A stretch of 64,000 nt of DNA. Origin: Streptomyces barringtoniae (GTDB lineage: Bacteria > Actinomycetota > Actinomycetes > Streptomycetales > Streptomycetaceae). The stretch spans positions 248,001 through 312,000 of the forward strand of contig NZ_JAJHNP010000011.1 in the NCBI RefSeq assembly GCF_020819595.1. The letters run 5' to 3'. Below are positions 1 through 7,979 of this stretch, in pieces (position 1 is the first letter of the stretch; the number at the start of each line of letters is the position of its first letter). The position numbers and the translations under genes are program-made. A model generated the notes under the pieces. It did not search any database. It saw only the letters and a list, made by a program, of their open reading frames with translations, and was not told where the DNA came from.

Positions 1-1
1 T

Positions 2-319
2 CCGGTCAGCGACCCCGACAACGGCGATCGCATGTGCGGCATCATCACCGACCGCGACATCGTGGTGAAGTGCATCGCCTCGGGGCACGACCCCGCGCGG
101 ATGACGGCCGGTGACCTGTGCGAAGGCACCCCGCGCTGGGTCGACGCCGCCGCCGACATCTCCGACGCCCTGCGGGAGATGGAGGGCCACCAGATCAAGC
201 GCCTTCCCGTGGTGGAGAACAAGCGCATGGTGGGAATGATCAGCGAGACCGACATCGCCCGGCACCTCACCGACGACCAGCTCGTGGAGTTCGTCCATCG
301 GGTGTACGCCCCCGCCTGA
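2..319 (+). CDS. CBS-domain protein, 5' end outside window
   Basis: This is the C-terminal part of a CBS-domain protein. The frame is open from base 2, and the residues before the first ATG (codons from base 2) read as CBS sequence, so the true start lies upstream. Visible motifs are GIITDRDIVVK, the end of the first CBS motif, and IKRLPVVENKRMVGMISETDIA, read here in two parts as IKRLPVVE and MVGMISETDIA from the second CBS motif. CBS pairs bind adenine nucleotides and usually act as regulatory or stress modules. It resembles the other single CBS-pair protein at 46135. A very strong hairpin follows at 345-413. The exact role is unknown. Confidence 0.85.
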   Translation, partial: PVSDPDNGDRMCGIITDRDIVVKCIASGHDPARMTAGDLCEGTPRWVDAAADISDALREMEGHQIKRLPVVENKRMVGMISETDIARHLTDDQLVEFVHRVYAPA

Positions 320-344
320 TCGCGGAAGACACCCGGCACTCCGT

Positions 345-413
345 CGCCGACGACTCGGCCGCGTACGCCGCCTCCGGTCGCAGGAGCCGGCGTACGCGGC
401 CGAGTCGTCGGCG
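345..413 (+). terminator. 26-bp perfect hairpin terminator
   Basis: Bases 345-370 are the exact reverse complement of 388-413, giving a 26-bp stem with a 17-nt loop that itself can pair CTCC with GGAG. It lies 25 bases after the CBS gene stop and before the promoter of the formaldehyde dehydrogenase. It should stop transcription entering the betaine island. No long T-tract follows, which is usual in Streptomyces. Confidence 0.8.
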
Positions 414-437
414 AAATCTTTGACGGCTGACGGATCC

Positions 438-503
438 TTGACCGCTGCTTCGGCCTCCGCGATGCTGTGTTGCGAAACGTGAGAGGTGTGCCGTAATAGG
501 CAA
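438..503 (+). promoter_or_regulatory. Promoter with paired IclR-type sites (formaldehyde dehydrogenase)
   Basis: TTGACC at 438-443 is a likely -35 box. It is followed by TTGCG-AAACG-TGAGA at 470-484 and TGCCG-TAATA-GGCAA at 489-503. These two imperfect copies of TTGCG-N5-CGCAA are 19 bp apart, the same register as at the other promoters of the island. The sites lie just downstream of where the -10 should be, which suits repression. The -10 itself is not convincing. Confidence 0.5.
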
Positions 504-535
504 CATCTCGATCCTCTGTGAGCCGAGGAGTGGCC

Positions 536-1621
536 ATGACGCAGCAGGTCCGTGGGGTCGTCGCGCGGAGCAAGGGCGCCCCTGTCAGTCTGGAGACGAT
601 CGTCGTGCCCGACCCCGGCCCGGGCGAGGCGGTGGTCAAGATCGAGGCCTGCGGGGTCTGCCACACCGATCTGCACTATCGCGAGGGCGGCATCAGCGAC
701 GAGTTCCCGTTCCTGCTGGGGCACGAGGCCGCGGGTGTGGTCGAGGCGGTCGGTGAGGGGGTCACCGACGTGGCTCCCGGCGACTTCGTGATCCTGAACT
801 GGCGTGCCGTGTGCGGTCAGTGCCGGGCCTGTCTGCGCGGGCGGCCCTGGTACTGCTTCGACACGCACAACGCGAAGCAGAAGATGACCCTGACCGACGG
901 CACGGAACTCTCGCCGGCGCTCGGCATCGGCGCCTTCGCCGAGAAGACGCTCGTCGCGGCCGGCCAGTGCACCAAGGTCGACCGGGCCGCCTCGCCCGCT
1001 GCCGCCGGGCTGCTCGGCTGCGGCGTGATGGCCGGCCTCGGTGCGGCCATCAACACGGGGAACGTCGGGCGCGGGGACACCGTCGCCGTGATCGGGTGCG
1101 GCGGTGTGGGTGCGGCGGCGGTCGTCGGCTCCAGGCTCGCGGGCGCGGCGAGGATCATCGCCGTCGACATCGACGGCCGCAAGCTGGACACCGCGAAGAA
1201 GCTGGGCGCGACCCACACGGTCAACTCCAGGGAGACCGACGCGGTCGACGCGGTGCGCGAGCTGACGGGCGGCTTCGGCGCCGACGTCGTCATCGAGGCC
1301 GTCGGCCGCCCGGAGACGTACCAGCAGGCCTTCTACGCGCGCGACCTCGCCGGCACCGTCGTCCTCGTCGGCGTCCCCACCCCCGAGATGAAGCTCGAAC
1401 TGCCCCTGCTGGACGTCTTCGGCCGCGGCGGCGCCCTGAAGTCGTCCTGGTACGGCGACTGCCTGCCCTCCCGCGACTTCCCGATGCTCATCGACCTCTA
1501 TCTGCAGGGCCGTCTCGACCTGGACGCCTTCGTCACCGAGACCATCGCGCTGGACGAGGTCGAGAAGGCCTTCGAGCGGATGCACGGCGGGGACGTGCTG
1601 CGTTCGGTGGTGGTCCTCTGA
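536..1621 (+). CDS. mscR: S-(hydroxymethyl)mycothiol dehydrogenase (mycothiol-dependent formaldehyde dehydrogenase)
   Basis: This zinc-dependent medium-chain dehydrogenase oxidises the formaldehyde-mycothiol adduct to S-formylmycothiol with NAD. The catalytic zinc ligand is in ACGVCHTDLHYREGG. The structural zinc lobe has Cys residues in CGQCRACLRGRPWYC, and the Rossmann motif is GCGGVGAAAVVG. The length of 361 residues fits the family. I chose ATG 536 because GAGGAG at 525-530 precedes it by 5 bases; a GTG at 518 would add six residues. Its stop overlaps the ATG of the MBL hydrolase. In this island it would clear formaldehyde released by the betaine and methylamine-type demethylations. The gene symbol is used by family resemblance. 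Confidence 0.9.
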   Translation: MTQQVRGVVARSKGAPVSLETIVVPDPGPGEAVVKIEACGVCHTDLHYREGGISDEFPFLLGHEAAGVVEAVGEGVTDVAPGDFVILNWRAVCGQCRACLRGRPWYCFDTHNAKQKMTLTDGTELSPALGIGAFAEKTLVAAGQCTKVDRAASPAAAGLLGCGVMAGLGAAINTGNVGRGDTVAVIGCGGVGAAAVVGSRLAGAARIIAVDIDGRKLDTAKKLGATHTVNSRETDAVDAVRELTGGFGADVVIEAVGRPETYQQAFYARDLAGTVVLVGVPTPEMKLELPLLDVFGRGGALKSSWYGDCLPSRDFPMLIDLYLQGRLDLDAFVTETIALDEVEKAFERMHGGDVLRSVVVL

Positions 1622-2253
1622 TGGCGGGCGCCCGCATCGAACGTCTCGTCACCTCGGGGACGTTCTCGCTGGACGGCGGCACCTGGGACGTCGACAACAA
1701 CGTGTGGATCGTGGGTGACGACACCGAGGCGGTCGTGATCGACGCCGCCCATGACGCCGATGCCATCGCCCGGGCCCTCGGCGGCCGCACCCTGCGGGCG
1801 ATCGTGTGCACCCACGCGCACAACGACCACATCGATGCCGCACCGGACCTCGCCGCCCGGACCGGAGCCCCGATCCTGCTGCACGCCGACGACCTGCCCC
1901 TGTGGAAACAGACCCATCCCGACCGGGCGCCCGACGGCGAGCTGACCGACGGGCAGCGTCTCACCGTCGCCGGAGCGGAGCTGACCGTCCTGCACACCCC
2001 GGGACACGCCCCGGGCGCCGTCTGTCTGTACGCCCCGCACCTGTCCGCGCTGTTCAGCGGCGACACGCTGTTCGCCGGCGGCCCCGGGGCCACGGGACGG
2101 TCGTACAGCGACTTCCCGACCATCATCCGTTCGATCAGGGAACGCCTCCTCGCCCTGCCGGACGACACCGTCGTGCACACCGGCCACGGCGACACCACCA
2201 CCGTCGGCGCCGAGGCGCCCCATCTTCAGGAGTGGATCGAGCGCGGCTTCTGA
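1621..2253 (+). CDS. MBL-fold metallo-hydrolase, probable S-formylmycothiol hydrolase
   Basis: This metallo-beta-lactamase-fold hydrolase has 210 residues. The metal motif is THAHNDHIDA, with further ligands in HTPGHAPGA and FSGDTLF. The start ATG shares its A with the stop of the upstream dehydrogenase (TGATG), so the two are translationally coupled. Glyoxalase-II-like MBL proteins are commonly paired with mycothiol-dependent formaldehyde dehydrogenase in actinomycetes. The likely job, hydrolysis of S-formylmycothiol to formate and mycothiol, is inferred from that pairing. A generic thioesterase role is the alternative. Confidence 0.82.
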   Translation: MAGARIERLVTSGTFSLDGGTWDVDNNVWIVGDDTEAVVIDAAHDADAIARALGGRTLRAIVCTHAHNDHIDAAPDLAARTGAPILLHADDLPLWKQTHPDRAPDGELTDGQRLTVAGAELTVLHTPGHAPGAVCLYAPHLSALFSGDTLFAGGPGATGRSYSDFPTIIRSIRERLLALPDDTVVHTGHGDTTTVGAEAPHLQEWIERGF

Positions 2254-2432
2254 CCGCCCGGCGAACAGCGGCCCTGCCCCGGTGGCGTACCGATGCGGAC
2301 GGCACCGGCGGCGGGGCCGTCGTCGCACCTCGCCACCACCCCTGATCTGCCTGCTGACCTGCGCTTTCGAGGTCGCTTCGGCGTGCCCGGACATCGGGCG
2401 CCGAACGCCGCGGAAACCGGCCTGTGGATGCC

Positions 2433-2500
2433 TTGACAAGCCTTCGGAGCGGCCAGCAGACTGACGTTGCGCTAATCGCAATCCGTTTCGTTATACGCAC
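2433..2500 (+). promoter_or_regulatory. Promoter with paired IclR-type sites (Rieske ferredoxin)
   Basis: TTGACA at 2433-2438 is a likely -35. TTGCG-CTAAT-CGCAA at 2467-2481 is a perfect inverted repeat with a 5-nt centre. A second, weaker copy, TTTCG-TTATA-CGCAC at 2486-2500, lies exactly 19 bp on and ends just before the ribosome site of the ferredoxin gene. The 256-base gap before this gene holds nothing else that I can recognise. Confidence 0.6.
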
Positions 2501-2509
2501 CGAGGTGTC

Positions 2510-2872
2510 ATGATGATTCCCGCGTGCCGACTCGCGGATCTGCCGCGAGGCGAGGCCCACCGGCTCGACATCGACCCGCCCGTCTCGGTGTTCCACACCG
2601 ACGACGGCGAGCTCTTCGCCATCGACGACACCTGCACCCATCAGGACGCGTCGCTCGCCGACGGCTGGCTGGAGGGCTGTGAGGTGGAATGCCCCCTGCA
2701 CGCCTCCAGGTTCGACCTGAGGACCGGAGCCGTGGACGCCCCGCCGGCCAAGCTCCCGGTCCGCACCCACGAGGTCGTCGTCGAGGACGGCACGGTCTAC
2801 GTGCGGCTGTCCACCGAGGCGCCCAACCTGCCGCCCTGCGTCGCCGCCCGCCTGGCCGGAGGCCCCGCGTGA
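2510..2872 (+). CDS. Rieske-type [2Fe-2S] ferredoxin
   Basis: This small ferredoxin has 120 residues and a single Rieske domain. The cluster ligands are visible as CTHQD and CPLHASRFD (Cys-x-His and Cys-x2-His). Such proteins carry electrons to ring-hydroxylating-type oxygenases. The GTG of the FAD reductase overlaps its stop, so the two form an operon. The nearby Rieske oxygenase at 4162 is the obvious acceptor. Two ATGs start the frame (2510 and 2513); the second has better spacing from GAGGTG at 2502-2507. The operator directly upstream places it in the betaine regulon. Confidence 0.88.
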   Translation: MMIPACRLADLPRGEAHRLDIDPPVSVFHTDDGELFAIDDTCTHQDASLADGWLEGCEVECPLHASRFDLRTGAVDAPPAKLPVRTHEVVVEDGTVYVRLSTEAPNLPPCVAARLAGGPA

Positions 2873-4032
2873 GGACCGTCGCCGTGGTGGGCGCCTCGCT
2901 GGCCGGTCTGTCGGCCGCGCGCTCGCTGCGGAAGCGGGGGTACGACGGCCGGCTGGTCGTCGTCGGCGCCGAGCTCCACCGCCCCTACGACAGGCCGCCG
3001 TTGTCCAAGGAGTTCCTGGCCGGTGCCATCGGCGAAGGGGAACTGGCGCTGGAGCGGGACGACGAGGAGCTCCGGGCGGAGTGGGTGCTCGGCGCCCGCG
3101 CCACCGGCCTCGACCGCACCGAGCGGGCGGTCCGGCTCGCCGACGGCCGGGAGATACGCGCCGACGGCGTGGTCATCGCGACCGGCGCCGCCGCCCGCAC
3201 CCTGCCCGGCACCGAGGGGCTCGCCGGCGTCCATGTGCTGCGCACGCTCGACGACGCCCGCGCCCTCAGGGACGACCTGGCCCGGGGCGGACGGCTGGTG
3301 GTGATCGGCGGCGGGTTCATCGGCGCCGAGGTCGCCTCCACGGCGTACGCCCTCGGCCTCGACGTGACCGTGGTCGAGGCGGCGCCCACGCCGCTGGCCG
3401 GACCGCTCGGCGAGGCCATGGGCAGGGTCGTCTCCGCCCTCCACACGGACCACGGCGTACGACTGCTGTGCGGAGTGGGGGTCAAGGGACTGGGCGGGGA
3501 GCGCCGGGTCGACGCCGTGCTGCTGGAGGACGGGCGCAGCATCCCCGCCGACACCGTCGTCGTCGGCGTGGGGGCGCGCCCCTGCGTCGAGTGGCTGGAG
3601 GGCTCCGGCGTCGCACTCGACAACGGCGTGAAGTGCGGCGTCGACGGCCGCACGAGTGTGGCCGGAGTGGTCGCCGTGGGCGACTGCGCCAACTGGTACG
3701 ACCCGCACACCGGGGCCCATCGCAGGGTCGAGCACTGGACCGGCGCGCTGGAACGGCCGGACGCCGCCGTCGCCGTGCTCCTCGCCCACGGTGCGACGGA
3801 GCCGGGCGTGCCCCGGCCGCCGTACTTCTGGTCCGACCAGTACGGCGTGAAGATCCAGTTCGTGGGCCACGCCGCCGGGGCCGACAGCGTGACGGTCGAG
3901 GAGGGCTCGACCGACGACCGCAGTTTTCTGGCCGTCTACCGCAGGGCAGGCCGGCCGGTCGCCGTGCTCGGCATGAACCAGCCGCGGCTGTTCACCCGCC
4001 GGCGCAAGCAGTTCGCCCCCGCCGCGTCGTGA
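2869..4032 (+). CDS. FAD-dependent ferredoxin reductase
   Basis: This NAD(P)H:ferredoxin reductase of the BphA4/putidaredoxin-reductase type has 387 residues. The N-terminal FAD motif is VAVVGASLAGLSAA, followed by RPYDRPPLSKEFL. The NAD motif is VVIGGGFIGAEVAS, and the second FAD motif is VVAVGDCANWYD. The start is the GTG at 2869, 6 bases after GGAGG and overlapping the ferredoxin stop as GTGA. It should pass electrons from NAD(P)H to the ferredoxin and on to the oxygenase at 4162. In Pseudomonas, betaine demethylase uses a different reductase (GbcB); a BphA3/A4-like pair here is an inference from position. Confidence 0.88.
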   Translation: MRTVAVVGASLAGLSAARSLRKRGYDGRLVVVGAELHRPYDRPPLSKEFLAGAIGEGELALERDDEELRAEWVLGARATGLDRTERAVRLADGREIRADGVVIATGAAARTLPGTEGLAGVHVLRTLDDARALRDDLARGGRLVVIGGGFIGAEVASTAYALGLDVTVVEAAPTPLAGPLGEAMGRVVSALHTDHGVRLLCGVGVKGLGGERRVDAVLLEDGRSIPADTVVVGVGARPCVEWLEGSGVALDNGVKCGVDGRTSVAGVVAVGDCANWYDPHTGAHRRVEHWTGALERPDAAVAVLLAHGATEPGVPRPPYFWSDQYGVKIQFVGHAAGADSVTVEEGSTDDRSFLAVYRRAGRPVAVLGMNQPRLFTRRRKQFAPAAS

Positions 4033-4056
4033 CACCACCCCCGCGGCACCACATTC

Positions 4057-4097
4057 TGCGTTGCATATCAAACGCAGCGTTGCTCCATACACAACGC
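4057..4097 (+). promoter_or_regulatory. Paired operator upstream of the betaine oxygenase
   Basis: Two perfect inverted repeats lie side by side: TGCGTT-N8-AACGCA (4057-4076) and GCGTTG-N9-CAACGC (4077-4097). In the island-wide register they contain TTGCA-TATCA-AACGC at 4061 and TTGCT-CCATA-CACAA at 4080, again 19 bp apart. They lie 65-105 bases before the oxygenase start. Confidence 0.55.
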
Positions 4098-4161
4098 CGA
4101 CCGAAGTCGCTCTTCCCGGCGCGTGACCTATCGATCCACGACGTTTCCCGAGGAGTGCACC

Positions 4162-5295
4162 GTGACCTCGACCAGCCTGCCGGACAGCCTGATCGCCACT
4201 CTTCCCGGCTCCGCCTACACGGATCCCGGCACCTTCGCCCAGGAACAGGAGCGCATCTTCGAGGCGATGTGGTTCTGCACCGTGCGCTCGTCCGACCTGG
4301 CGAGGCCCGGGGCCTTCCGCACCGTGGACGTGGGCCGCGAGAGCATCCTCGTCACCCGGGCCCGGGACAACTCGATCCGCGCCTACTTCAACGTCTGCCG
4401 GCACCGCGGAGCCAAGCTCTGCACCGAGGAGACGGGCGAGGTCAAGCGGGCCTTCCAGTGCCCGTACCACGCCTGGACCTACGACCTGAACGGCAAGCTC
4501 GTCGCGGCGCCCAACCTGACCAAGATGCCCGACGTCGGCCGCACCGAGTACGGCCTGGTGAGCGTGGCCGTGCGCGAATGGCTCGGCTATGTCTGGGTCT
4601 GCCTGGCGGAGAACCCGCCCTCCTTCGAGGAGGACGTGATGGGGGCGGTGGTCGAGCGGCTGGGCGACACCGAGTCGATCGAGCGCTACGACGTCGCGAA
4701 CCTCTCGGTGGGCAGGCGGATCGTCTACGACGTCAAGGCGAACTGGAAGCTCATCATCGAGAACTTCATGGAGTGCTACCACTGCGCCACGATCCACCCC
4801 GAACTCACCGAGGTCCTCCCGGAGTTCGCCGACGGCTACGCCGCCCAGTACTACGTCGGGCACGGCGCCGAGTTCGGTGCGGACATCCAGGGCTTCACCG
4901 TGGACGGCTCCGAGGGACTGGACCGCATTCCGGGGGTGTCCGAGGACCAGGACCGCCGGTACTACGCGATCACCGTCAAGCCGCAGGTGTTCATCAACCT
5001 GGTGCCCGACCACGTGATCTTCCACCGGATGTACCCGGTGGCCGTCGACCGCACGATCGTCGAGTGCGACTGGCTGTATCTGCCGCACGTCGTGGCGAGC
5101 GGCAAGGACGTCAGCCGGTCCGTGGAGCTCTTCGACCGGGTCAACCGGCAGGACTTCGACGCCTGCGAACGGACCCAGCCGGGGATGAGGTCACGGCTGT
5201 ACGCCAAGGGCGGCGTGCTCGTGCCCAGTGAGCACCACATCGGCGCCTTCCACGACTGGGTGAACGAGCGCCTCGGCACGCACAACCCGCAGTGA
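4162..5295 (+). CDS. gbcA: Rieske non-heme iron oxygenase, probable glycine betaine demethylase
   Basis: This is the 377-residue alpha subunit of a Rieske oxygenase. The Rieske cluster motif is CRHRGAKLC with CPYHAW. The mononuclear iron site is NFMECYHCATIHPEL. Glycine-betaine monooxygenase (GbcA) oxidises betaine to dimethylglycine and formaldehyde. The surroundings, with choline oxidation, dimethylglycine and sarcosine oxidation and formaldehyde disposal, fit that substrate. I chose GTG 4162 because GAGGAG at 4150-4155 lies 6 bases upstream; an ATG at 4123 lacks a site. Other trimethylammonium substrates such as stachydrine or carnitine cannot be excluded from sequence alone. Confidence 0.85.
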   Translation: MTSTSLPDSLIATLPGSAYTDPGTFAQEQERIFEAMWFCTVRSSDLARPGAFRTVDVGRESILVTRARDNSIRAYFNVCRHRGAKLCTEETGEVKRAFQCPYHAWTYDLNGKLVAAPNLTKMPDVGRTEYGLVSVAVREWLGYVWVCLAENPPSFEEDVMGAVVERLGDTESIERYDVANLSVGRRIVYDVKANWKLIIENFMECYHCATIHPELTEVLPEFADGYAAQYYVGHGAEFGADIQGFTVDGSEGLDRIPGVSEDQDRRYYAITVKPQVFINLVPDHVIFHRMYPVAVDRTIVECDWLYLPHVVASGKDVSRSVELFDRVNRQDFDACERTQPGMRSRLYAKGGVLVPSEHHIGAFHDWVNERLGTHNPQ

Positions 5296-5306
5296 CGGGG
5301 GCCCGT

Positions 5307-5333
5307 GGCCCGCGCGGGGGGCGAGCGCGGGCC
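5307..5333. terminator. Convergent terminator hairpin
   Basis: GGCCCGCGC at 5307-5315 pairs with GCGCGGGCC at 5325-5333 around a 9-nt loop. It sits between the convergent oxygenase and IclR genes and could serve both strands. Confidence 0.5.
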
Positions 5334-5357
5334 GTACGGCGGTCGTACCGTGTGTGC

Positions 5358-6155
5358 TCAGCCCAGGTAACCCATCCGGTGGCTGATCTCCTCCCCGCCC
5401 TTCACCAGCACCGGAGCCAGCTCGTGCATGCGCTCCTCGGTGAACCGGTAGGAGGGACCGGAGGCGCTGATCGACGCGATCACCTGCCCCTCCCGGTCGC
5501 GGATCGGGGCGGCCATGGCGTGCAGACCGATCTCCAGCTCCTCCAGCGTCCAGGCGTAACCGCGCTCGCGGGCCTCGGCCAGGTTCTTCTCCAGCTTCGC
5601 CTTCGAGGAGATCGTGTGCGGCGTCAGCTTCTTCAGGCCGGTCTCCGTCAGCAGCGCGCCGCGTTCCTTGGCCGCCATGTGGGCCAGCATGATCTTGCCG
5701 CTGGAGGTGGCGTGCAGCGGGGTCAGCTGGCCGACCCAGTTGTGGGCGGTGACGGCGGCCGTGCCACGCACCTGGTAGAGGTTGATCGCGTAGTGCTCCT
5801 GCATCACGGCGATGTTGACCGTCTCGCCGAGTTCCTCCGCCAGGCGCTCGCACACCGGGCGGCCCTGCTGGGTGATGTCGATGCGTCCCGTTACGGCACC
5901 CGCCAGGCGTACGATGCCGAAGCCGAGCGAGTACTTCCCGCGCTCGCCCGACTGCTCCACGAGGCCGCGCGCCTCCAGAGCGCCGAGCAGACGGAACGCC
6001 GTCGACTTGTGCACGTCGATCTCGGCGGCCACCTCGCTCACGCCGGCCTCGCCGCGCTGGGCCAGGATCTCCAGCACGCTGATCGCGCGGTCGACGGACT
6101 GCACTCCGCCGGACGGTGGCCCACTCGTTTCGGTATCCGGACTGTAGTTGCTCAT
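5358..6155 (-). CDS. IclR-family transcriptional regulator, copy 1
   Basis: This regulator has 265 residues: an N-terminal winged helix-turn-helix (about residues 17-80, with VSEVAAEIDVHKSTAFRLLG as recognition region) and a C-terminal IclR effector domain containing HATSSGKIMLAH and SASGPSYRFTEER. IclR proteins sense small carbon metabolites and repress or activate catabolic genes. It is divergent from choline dehydrogenase, and its start codon lies within an operator-like sequence, suggesting autoregulation. A second copy at 24564 has the same length and nearly the same sequence. The effector is unknown; a betaine-pathway intermediate is the likely candidate. Confidence 0.9.
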   Translation of the reverse strand: MSNYSPDTETSGPPSGGVQSVDRAISVLEILAQRGEAGVSEVAAEIDVHKSTAFRLLGALEARGLVEQSGERGKYSLGFGIVRLAGAVTGRIDITQQGRPVCERLAEELGETVNIAVMQEHYAINLYQVRGTAAVTAHNWVGQLTPLHATSSGKIMLAHMAAKERGALLTETGLKKLTPHTISSKAKLEKNLAEARERGYAWTLEELEIGLHAMAAPIRDREGQVIASISASGPSYRFTEERMHELAPVLVKGGEEISHRMGYLG

Positions 6156-6172
6156 AGCGAAACTATACGCGC
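6148..6172 (-). promoter_or_regulatory. Operator over the start codon of IclR copy 1
   Basis: TTGCT-CATAG-CGAAA (6148-6162), followed by a CGCGC half-site at 6168, covers the ATG at 6155. The same arrangement in better form covers the start of IclR copy 2. It suggests that each regulator represses itself. Confidence 0.45.
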
Positions 6173-6222
6173 AGTAAACAACTTTCTAGCAAGTTACGCA
6201 CCGTAAACAAAGTTCTTACAGG

Positions 6223-6256
6223 TTGCGTGTATCGCAACCTGGTGCGTATAGCGATA
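6223..6256 (+). promoter_or_regulatory. Paired IclR-type operator upstream of choline dehydrogenase
   Basis: TTGCG-TGTAT-CGCAA at 6223-6237 is a perfect dyad; flanking bases extend it to 7-bp arms (6221-6239). A weaker copy, GTGCG-TATAG-CGATA, begins exactly 19 bp later at 6242. Both lie in the 150-bp divergent region between IclR copy 1 and choline dehydrogenase. Confidence 0.6.
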
Positions 6257-6305
6257 CCCGTACTAGCATGCCCGCACATCAACGGCGCGAGCGAGACGAG
6301 GCACC

Positions 6306-7976
6306 ATGGCTCCCCTGCAGTACGACTTCGTCATCGTCGGCGGTGGATCGGCCGGCAGCGCACTGGCGAACCGGCTCTCGGCCGACCCCGGCAACCGGGT
6401 GCTGGTCCTGGAGGCCGGCCGCTCCGACTATCCCTGGGACGTCTTCATCCACATGCCCGCGGCGCTGACCTACCCGATCGGCAGCCGCTTCTACGACTGG
6501 AAGTACGAGTCGGAGCCCGAGCCGCACATGGGCGGCCGCCGCATCTACCACGCCCGGGGCAAGGTGCTCGGCGGCTCCAGCAGCATCAACGGCATGATCT
6601 TCCAGCGCGGCAACCCCATGGACTACGAGCGCTGGGCGGCCGACCCCGGCATGGAGACCTGGGACTACGCCCACTGCCTGCCGTACTTCCGCCGGATGGA
6701 GAACTGTCTGGCGGCCGACCCCGACGACGAGTTCCGCGGCCATGACGGACCCCTCGTCCTCGAACGCGGCCCCGCGACCAACCCGCTCTTCACCGCCTTC
6801 CTCAAGGCCACCCAGGAGGCGGGCTACGCGCCGACGGACGACGTCAACGGCTACCGGCAGGAGGGCTTCGCCAAGTTCGACCGCAATGTCCACCGAGGGC
6901 GCCGGCTGTCGGCCTCGAAGGCCTACCTCAAGCCCGCGATGAAGCGGCCGAACCTCACGGTGAAGACGCGTGCCCTCGTCACCCGGGTGCTCTTCGAGGG
7001 CAAGCGGGCCGTCGGCGTCGAGTTCCGGCGCGGCAGGGGCGCTCCCCAGCAGGTCCGCGCCGGCGAGGTCATCCTGTGCGGCGGTGCCATCAACTCCCCG
7101 CAGCTGCTGCAGCTCTCCGGCGTCGGCAACGCCGGCGAACTGTCCGCCCTCGGGATCGACGTCGTCCACGACCTGCCGGGCGTCGGCGAGAACATGCAGG
7201 ACCACCTCGAGGTGTACGTCCAGTACGGCTGCAAGCAGCCCGTCTCCATGCAGCCGTACATGGCGAAGTGGCGCGCCCCCTTCATCGGACTGCAGTGGCT
7301 GTTCCGCAAGGGGCCCGCGGCCACCAACCACTTCGAGGCGGGCGGCTTCGCCCGCAGCAACGAGGACGTGGACTATCCCAACCTGATGTTCCACTTCCTG
7401 CCGGTCGCCGTCCGCTACGACGGCTCCTCGCCGGCCGGCGGACACGGATACCAGGTGCACGTCGGACCCATGTACTCGGACGCCATCGGCTCGGTCAAGA
7501 TCAAGAGCAGGGACCCGCGGGCCAAGCCCGCGCTGCGCTTCAACTACCTCTCCACCGAGCAGGACCGCCGGGAGTGGGTCGAGGCGATCCGCGTCGCCCG
7601 CAGGATCCTCGGCCAGCCCGCCCTCGGCCCCTACAACGCCGGCGAGATCTCGCCCGGACCCTCAGTCGAGACCGACGAGGAGATCCTCGCCTGGGTCGCC
7701 AAGGAGGGCGAGACGGCCCTGCACCCGTCCTGCACCTGCAAGATGGGCACCGACGAGATGTCCGTCGTCGACCCGCTCACCCTGCGGGTGCACGGCCTGG
7801 CCGGACTGCGCGTGGTGGACGCCTCGGTGATGCCCTACGTCACCAACGGCAACATCTACGCACCGGTGATGATGATCGCCGAGAAGGCGGCCGACCTCAT
7901 CCTCGGCAACGAGCCGCTGGAGCCGTCGAAGGCCGCGTACTACCGGCACCGCGACGCCCAGAAGCAGGCCGGGTAG
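6306..7976 (+). CDS. betA: Choline dehydrogenase (GMC oxidoreductase)
   Basis: This 556-residue FAD enzyme of the GMC family oxidises choline to betaine aldehyde. It shows the N-terminal FAD motif DFVIVGGGSAGSALANRL, the GMC signature GKVLGGSSSINGMIFQRGNP, the histidine motif LHPSCTCKMG and the C-terminal catalytic segment TNGNIYAPVMMIAEKAADLI. All agree with BetA-type choline dehydrogenases. GAGG sits 5 bases before the ATG. The paired operator at 6223-6256 lies about 50 bases upstream. The next gene, a methylenetetrahydrofolate reductase, begins 3 bases after its stop. Confidence 0.92.
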   Translation: MAPLQYDFVIVGGGSAGSALANRLSADPGNRVLVLEAGRSDYPWDVFIHMPAALTYPIGSRFYDWKYESEPEPHMGGRRIYHARGKVLGGSSSINGMIFQRGNPMDYERWAADPGMETWDYAHCLPYFRRMENCLAADPDDEFRGHDGPLVLERGPATNPLFTAFLKATQEAGYAPTDDVNGYRQEGFAKFDRNVHRGRRLSASKAYLKPAMKRPNLTVKTRALVTRVLFEGKRAVGVEFRRGRGAPQQVRAGEVILCGGAINSPQLLQLSGVGNAGELSALGIDVVHDLPGVGENMQDHLEVYVQYGCKQPVSMQPYMAKWRAPFIGLQWLFRKGPAATNHFEAGGFARSNEDVDYPNLMFHFLPVAVRYDGSSPAGGHGYQVHVGPMYSDAIGSVKIKSRDPRAKPALRFNYLSTEQDRREWVEAIRVARRILGQPALGPYNAGEISPGPSVETDEEILAWVAKEGETALHPSCTCKMGTDEMSVVDPLTLRVHGLAGLRVVDASVMPYVTNGNIYAPVMMIAEKAADLILGNEPLEPSKAAYYRHRDAQKQAG

Positions 7977-7979
7977 ACC

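Noticed and set aside
2797..5088. A 763-codon minus-strand frame across the reductase and Rieske oxygenase
   Set aside because: Same shadow effect; composition is low-complexity (Gly, Val, Asp, His) and the forward genes carry all cofactor motifs.
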